Positions 60,073 to 64,000 of a stretch of 64,000 bases of DNA are shown in pieces. The notes beneath the pieces were generated by a model. It saw nothing but the letters and a program-made list of their open reading frames with translations. It made no database searches and was not told the origin of the DNA. The DNA is from Streptomyces sp. RerS4 (lineage in GTDB: Bacteria > Actinomycetota > Actinomycetes > Streptomycetales > Streptomycetaceae), in contig NZ_CP097322.1 in NCBI RefSeq assembly GCF_023515955.1, positions 6,434,501 to 6,498,500 on the forward strand, written 5' to 3'. How positions within the stretch are numbered: the stretch's first letter is position 1; each line of letters opens with the position of its first letter. The position numbers and the translations under genes were made by a program.

Positions 60073-61518
60073 ATGACTGAAGCGGTGGAGTACGACGTCG
60101 TGGTGCTCGGTGGGGGCCCGGCCGGTGAGAACGTCGCCGACCGGACCCGCGCCGCCGGGCTGACCACGGCACTGGTGGAGAGTGAACTCGTCGGCGGGGA
60201 GTGCTCGTACTGGGCCTGCATTCCCAGCAAGGCGCTGCTGCGCCCCGCCCTGGCCCGCGCCGACGCGCGCCGCGTGCCGGCGCTGGCGGCGGCTGTCCAG
60301 GGCCCCCTCGACGCGGAGGCGGTGTTCCAGCACCGCGACTACTGGACGGGTGACTGGAAGGACGAGGGCCAGGTCGGCTGGCTGGATTCGATCGGCGCCG
60401 ACCTGTACCGGGGCCACGGGCGGCTCTACGGCGTCCGCAAGGTCTCCGTCACCAGTCCCGAGGGCGAGCACCACGTCCTGAGCGCTCGGCACGCCGTCGT
60501 CGTCGCCACCGGGACCCGGGCCCTGGTTCCCGATGTGCCCGGACTCGCCGACGCCCGTCCCTGGACCAGCCGCGAGGCCACCTCGGCGCGCCGGGTGCCC
60601 GGCCGGCTGCTGATCGTCGGCGGTTCGGTGGTGGCCGCGGAGATGGCCACGGCCTGGCAGGCGCTCGGCTCCCGGGTCACCGTCCTCGTACGGGGCTCCG
60701 GGCTGCTGCCCCGGATGGAACCCTTCGCGGGCGAGCTGGTCGCCGAGGCCCTGCGCGAGGCCGGCGCGGAGATCCGTACGGGCGTCGACGTACAGGCGGT
60801 CGTACGGGACGGCCCGACCGGGCCCGTCACGGTGGTGCTGGACGGTGGCGAGACCCTGGAGGGCGACGAGCTGCTGATCGCGACCGGCCGCACGCCGGCC
60901 ACCGACGACATCGGCCTCGACACGGTCGGGCTGACCCCCGGCGGCTGGATCGAGGTCGACGACAGCTGCCGGGCGACCGGCCACGACTGGCTGTACGCCG
61001 TCGGGGACGTCAACCACCGCGCGCTCCTCACCCACCAGGGCAAATACCAGGCCCGGATCGCGGGCTCCGCCATCGCCGCGCGCGCGAACGGCGACACCCC
61101 GCCGGACACCGCCCGCTGGGGCGCCCACAACGCCACCGCCGACACCGAGGCCCTGCCCCAGGCCGTCTTCACCGACCCGGAGGCCGCCGCGGTCGGCCTC
61201 ACCCTCGCGCAGGCCGAGCGCGCGGGCCGCCGGGTGCGCGCCGTCGACCACGACCTCGGGAAGGTGACCGGAGCGGGTCTGTACGCGGACGGGTACCGGG
61301 GGCGGGCCCGGATGATCGTCGACCTGGACCGCGAGGTGCTCCTCGGCGTCACCTTCGTCGGCCCTGGCGCGGCGGAACTGCTGCACGCGGCGACGGTCGC
61401 GGTGGCCGGGGAGATCCCGATCGGACGGCTGTGGCACGCCGTTCCCGCCTTCCCGACGATCAGCGAGATCTGGCTGCGCCTGCTGGAGGCGTACCGGGAC
61501 GGTGGCGGGGACCGGTAG
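60073..61518 (+). CDS. Pyridine nucleotide-disulfide oxidoreductase
   Basis: 481 aa. FAD motif V-L-G-G-G-P-A-G-E-N (about 10-19), redox disulfide in G-E-C-S-Y-W-A-C-I-P-S-K (Cys-X4-Cys, about 42-53), NAD motif I-V-G-G-S-V-V-A-A-E (about 178), A-V-G-D-V-N (about 313) and the dimerisation domain. The C-terminus lacks the H-A-H-P-T-x-x-E base of dihydrolipoamide dehydrogenase (here A-V-P-A-F-P-T-I-S-E), so it is more like mercuric reductase/quinone reductase (LpdA-like) relatives. It may serve the neighbouring thioredoxin; that is inference. Confidence 0.92.
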   Translation: MTEAVEYDVVVLGGGPAGENVADRTRAAGLTTALVESELVGGECSYWACIPSKALLRPALARADARRVPALAAAVQGPLDAEAVFQHRDYWTGDWKDEGQVGWLDSIGADLYRGHGRLYGVRKVSVTSPEGEHHVLSARHAVVVATGTRALVPDVPGLADARPWTSREATSARRVPGRLLIVGGSVVAAEMATAWQALGSRVTVLVRGSGLLPRMEPFAGELVAEALREAGAEIRTGVDVQAVVRDGPTGPVTVVLDGGETLEGDELLIATGRTPATDDIGLDTVGLTPGGWIEVDDSCRATGHDWLYAVGDVNHRALLTHQGKYQARIAGSAIAARANGDTPPDTARWGAHNATADTEALPQAVFTDPEAAAVGLTLAQAERAGRRVRAVDHDLGKVTGAGLYADGYRGRARMIVDLDREVLLGVTFVGPGAAELLHAATVAVAGEIPIGRLWHAVPAFPTISEIWLRLLEAYRDGGGDR

Positions 61519-61662
61519 TCGGTCAGTTGTAAGGCACGGGGCGCGGGAAGGAAGGGAAGGGCAGGGAAGGGACGGGACGGGACGGGCGCGGGAAGGGGCG
61601 CGGAAGCAGACGGGAGGCGAGAACCGGCCAGACCCCGGGGAAGGGTTCTTGGTTGATCGACA

Positions 61663-61681
61663 TTAGGTTAGCCTTACCTAA
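61663..61681. promoter_or_regulatory. Iron box (DmdR1/IdeR site) TTAGGTTAGCCTTACCTAA
   Basis: Matches the 19-bp consensus TTAGGTTAGGCTAACCTAA at 17 positions. It lies 51 bp before the secreted-protein gene and overlaps the probable -10 of a promoter with TTGATC at 61653, so iron-loaded DmdR1 should repress the two genes downstream. Confidence 0.92.
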
Positions 61682-61732
61682 GTCGATCGATCGTGGTCGA
61701 CCCAACTCCCTTTTCGGAAAGGCCCCTTCCCC

Positions 61733-62284
61733 ATGCGTGTTGCCCTCCTGCCCCGCACCGCCGTACGGCTCACCGCTCGCGCCGCCTTCGCCGCCACAGC
61801 GGCCGTGGCCCTCGCTCTCGGCATGGCGGGCTCGGCTTCCGCCGCCACCGTGACCCGTACGGTCACGGACGGCGCGACGTTCCGGCTCAGCGTCAGCGCG
61901 CCGGGCACGGCCGCCGCCTCCGGGCAGAACGTCACCGTCACCGGCAGTGGTTTCAACACCGCCAAGGGCATCTACGTCGGCCTCTGTGCGGTGAACGGCC
62001 CGCAGGGTGCCAACAAGCCGACCCCCTGCCTCGGCGGCTCGGACCAGGCCGGCACCACCGGGGCCTCGCACTGGATCAACAACACCCTCGGCGGAACCCT
62101 CCCGAACACCTCCCGTTTCGGCGCCGGCGGCACCTTCAGCGTCACCATCCACGTCAAGGCGGACCTCGGCAACGGCCAGATCTGCGGCGAGACCGTCGAG
62201 TGCGCCGTGGTTACACGTGCCGATCACTTCAACTCCGCCAACCGCAAGTACGACGTCCACGTCCCGGTGACCTTCACCTCGTGA
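61733..62284 (+). CDS. Secreted neocarzinostatin-like protein, iron regulated
   Basis: 183 aa. GGAAAGG precedes the ATG. Signal peptide (about 1-35, S-A-S-A-A). The mature chain is a single immunoglobulin-like domain: G-Q-N-V-T-V-T-G-S-G-F (about 62), G-I-Y-V-G-L-C (about 79), G-G-T-F-S-V-T-I, and C-A-V-V-T-R-A-D-H near the end, with four cysteines. The domain resembles those beside HtaA-type heme-acquisition proteins; with the iron box this suggests a role in iron or heme capture at the surface. The stop overlaps the next start by one base (TGATG). Carries TTACACGTGCCG at 62211. Confidence 0.88.
   Translation: MRVALLPRTAVRLTARAAFAATAAVALALGMAGSASAATVTRTVTDGATFRLSVSAPGTAAASGQNVTVTGSGFNTAKGIYVGLCAVNGPQGANKPTPCLGGSDQAGTTGASHWINNTLGGTLPNTSRFGAGGTFSVTIHVKADLGNGQICGETVECAVVTRADHFNSANRKYDVHVPVTFTS
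62211..62222. promoter_or_regulatory. Intragenic TTACACGTGCCG in first iron-regulated gene
   Basis: In codons GTT-ACA-CGT-GCC for Val-Thr-Arg-Ala, all avoidable rare codons. Same protein position as the site in the next gene, so common descent is possible. Confidence 0.45.
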
Positions 62285-64000
62285 TGACACCCCGTCACCC
62301 CCTCACCTCCGGCAGGGCGGGCGCGGCGGCGGCCTCCGCGCTCGCGCTCGTCCTCACCTCGGCCGGCTCGGCCGCCACGGCCGTCGGCGCGGACGCTCCC
62401 GGCCCGCCGAGAACCGGAGTCGGCCCCAACGGGCAGCGGTTGACCGTCTCCGCCGCCTCCGCACTCGATCCGCTCGGCCACACCGTGCGCGTCACCGGCT
62501 CCGGCTTCGACCAGGCCAAGGGCATCTACGTCGCCTTCTGCAAGGACAACGGGGACAACCGCGTTCCCGGCCCCTGCGTCGGTGGTGCCGACACCTCCGG
62601 CGGCGCGCAGGCCTCCTCCCGGTGGATCGTGCCACCGGACGACACCCACGCCGGCGACCTGGCCACCGCGTACGGCGAAGGCGGCACCTTCGCGGTGGAG
62701 TTGAAGCTCGCGGCCCGCAACGACGGCCTCGACTGCACCGTCGTCGCGTGCTCCGTCGTTACACGTGTTGACCACCGCGGCGCCGGCGACCGCTCCCAGG
62801 ACGTCCGCGTCCCCGTCGCCTTCCGGGGGCAGGCGCCCACCGTTCCCGGCGGCGAGGGGGTCGACGTACCGCAGGGCACCGTCGCCTACCGGGCGGTGCG
62901 GGACTTCACCACGGCCGGTCGGCCGCGCGACCTCTTGCTGCACCCCGACTCGAAGAAGCTGTACGTCGGTTCGGAGGACCTCCCGGACACCGCCGACGCC
63001 GACGAGAGCGGCCTGCACGTCCTGGACCCGGCCGACGGCGCCCTACGTGGCACCGTCAGCCAGGCGCCGGGCGCGAACGGCGCCCTCGCCCGGCGCGCGG
63101 TCCGCGGGCTCATCGCCCCGCTCCCCGGTGACGGGGTGGTGTTCTCCTACCCGCTGCGCGGCATCGGCACGGCCAAGGACGGCGACACCGCCGCCGCCGG
63201 CGCGTGGGTCGCGGGCCGCACCGTGACAGACGCCGGTCCCGGAGTCACGCCCGGGACGGTACTGGTCGCGCAGGGCTCCGTCCTGTCGGAGGTCGACACC
63301 GCAACCGCCACGGTGAAACGTGCCGTCACCCTGGAGGGCGGCGAGGAGTTCGCGGTCGACGTCGCGCGCGGCACCGTCTGGTTCACCGACATCGCCGACC
63401 GCCGCGTGCACCGGGTCGACGCCGCCACCTTCCGGGTCACGGCGACCGTGGAGCTCCCGGCGGGAGACGGCTTCGGCGGGTTCACCGAGGTGGATCCGGA
63501 AACCGGCGCGCTCTGGGTCGGCCTCGACACGTCCGTCGTCGTCCACGACGCGACGGGCAAACGGCTGCGCACGCTGACGGGCACCGACATGCCCCGGGCG
63601 GCGCGCTTCGACCCCGTCACCCACGAGGCGTTCGTCGTCTGGCAGGACGGCGGCGACACCTCCCAGCCCGGGAACGACAACAACGGGGCGCTGACGGTGT
63701 ACCGCACGACGGACCTCCAGGAGGTCGGGAAACTCGTGTTACTGCCCGGCAACCACGGCCAGTCGGGTTCCGCCGCGCTCGCGGTCGAGCCGGGCGGCGG
63801 GGCGGTGTTCGTCACCAACCCGGCGGAGGGACGGATCACCCGGCTGGAGCGCACGGTGTCCCCGCGGGTCGCCCAGGGTCCGACGGACCAGAGCGTCGCA
63901 CCGGGCGACCGGATCTCCCTGACGGCGCGGGCGGACGGGCTGCCGGCCCCGGCGGTGGCCTGGCAGACCAGCGCGGACGGCGGCCGGACCTGGCAGCCGG
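62284..64000 (+). CDS. Secreted beta-propeller surface protein with neocarzinostatin-like and Ig-like domains, 3' truncated
   Basis: At least 572 aa; the frame is open to the window end. Signal peptide (about 1-36). Residues about 48-185 are a paralogue of the preceding gene's domain (V-R-V-T-G-S-G-F, G-I-Y-V-A-F-C, S-V-V-T-R-V-D-H). Residues about 200-520 are repeated propeller blades (L-Y-V-G-S-E, G-L-H-V-L-D-P-A-D-G, V-D-T-A-T-A-T-V-K, V-D-P-E-T-G-A-L-W-V-G, V-F-V-T-N-P-A-E-G), then an Ig-like domain starts (G-P-T-D-Q-S-V-A-P-G-D). Cell-surface heme/iron-uptake accessory is a reasonable guess. TTA codon at 63739 hints at bldA control. Confidence 0.88.
   Translation, partial: MTPRHPLTSGRAGAAAASALALVLTSAGSAATAVGADAPGPPRTGVGPNGQRLTVSAASALDPLGHTVRVTGSGFDQAKGIYVAFCKDNGDNRVPGPCVGGADTSGGAQASSRWIVPPDDTHAGDLATAYGEGGTFAVELKLAARNDGLDCTVVACSVVTRVDHRGAGDRSQDVRVPVAFRGQAPTVPGGEGVDVPQGTVAYRAVRDFTTAGRPRDLLLHPDSKKLYVGSEDLPDTADADESGLHVLDPADGALRGTVSQAPGANGALARRAVRGLIAPLPGDGVVFSYPLRGIGTAKDGDTAAAGAWVAGRTVTDAGPGVTPGTVLVAQGSVLSEVDTATATVKRAVTLEGGEEFAVDVARGTVWFTDIADRRVHRVDAATFRVTATVELPAGDGFGGFTEVDPETGALWVGLDTSVVVHDATGKRLRTLTGTDMPRAARFDPVTHEAFVVWQDGGDTSQPGNDNNGALTVYRTTDLQEVGKLVLLPGNHGQSGSAALAVEPGGGAVFVTNPAEGRITRLERTVSPRVAQGPTDQSVAPGDRISLTARADGLPAPAVAWQTSADGGRTWQP
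62759..62770. promoter_or_regulatory. Intragenic TTACACGTGTTG in second iron-regulated gene
   Basis: In codons GTT-ACA-CGT-GTT for Val-Thr-Arg-Val at the homologous position of the paralogous domain; identical over 12 bases to the aldehyde dehydrogenase site. Confidence 0.5.

Noticed and set aside
1-64000. tRNA, rRNA, CRISPR array, transposase or integrase genes
   Set aside because: Looked for T-loop-like GGTTCGA strings in cloverleaf context, regular spacer arrays and mobile-element proteins; none found.

Overview
The window is chromosomal Streptomyces DNA, or that of a very close relative. G+C is near 72%, third codon positions are almost all G or C, GTG and TTG starts are common, and TTA codons are very rare. 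Recognisable families include DUF6777 lipoproteins, DUF574 methyltransferases, PAS-GAF-SpoIIE phosphatases and class F sortases. The blocks LysR-sdhCAB, olsB-olsA and egtABCD lie in the same neighbourhood, as I recall for S. coelicolor SCO0910-SCO0925. I see no rRNA, tRNA, CRISPR array, phage or insertion sequence.

Layout. 1-5.4 kb: an SDR fragment, a degenerate HD-domain protein, an unknown 56-aa peptide, an epimerase, and a leftward membrane-protein operon (frameshifted YndJ-like, DUF1990, lipase maturation factor) behind two copies of one 14-bp palindrome. 5.6-13.4 kb: DUF6777 lipoprotein, multi-domain PP2C phosphatase, Fpg/Nei glycosylase, an ECF sigma factor and a CapA-like lipoprotein. 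13.5-22 kb: lysX, a CE4 deacetylase, a class F sortase with two secreted proteins sharing a C-terminal signal, and a DUF4239 protein with a His/Pro-rich surface partner. 22.3-29 kb: a DUF574 methyltransferase coupled to a GGDEF/EAL protein, a flavin monooxygenase facing its TetR regulator, and an acyl-CoA ligase. 29.5-41.3 kb: LysR-sdhCAB, a UvrA paralogue, a luciferase-like oxidoreductase, dodecin, and an orphan sugar-binding lipoprotein behind a DasR-like site. 41.4-50.8 kb: ornithine-lipid genes olsBA, the fully coupled ergothioneine operon egtABCD, then a PARG-like protein, an Imm49 protein and an orphan MazF-like protein. 50.9-64 kb: amidase, hydrolase, MFS transporter, LacI regulator, thiolase, aldehyde dehydrogenase, thioredoxin, flavin disulfide reductase, and two iron-box-controlled secreted proteins; the last runs off the end.

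Three signals stand out. (1) The ten-kilobase stretch 53.2-62.8 kb carries repeated TTACACGTGT-type sites with a central CpG, densest around a LacI-family gene. Several lie inside genes and force rare codons, including a TTA. I found no ACACGTG elsewhere by eye. (2) Two proteins flanking a class F sortase share the C-terminal arrangement GG[IL]GGS, then 27 residues, then an arginine tail, with no LPXTG or LAXTG: a candidate new sorting signal. (3) Four genes (YndJ-like, LysR tail, histidine phosphatase, olsB start) are each one base short of an intact frame in G/C-rich tracts, so either base-calling deletions or several fresh inactivations must be considered.
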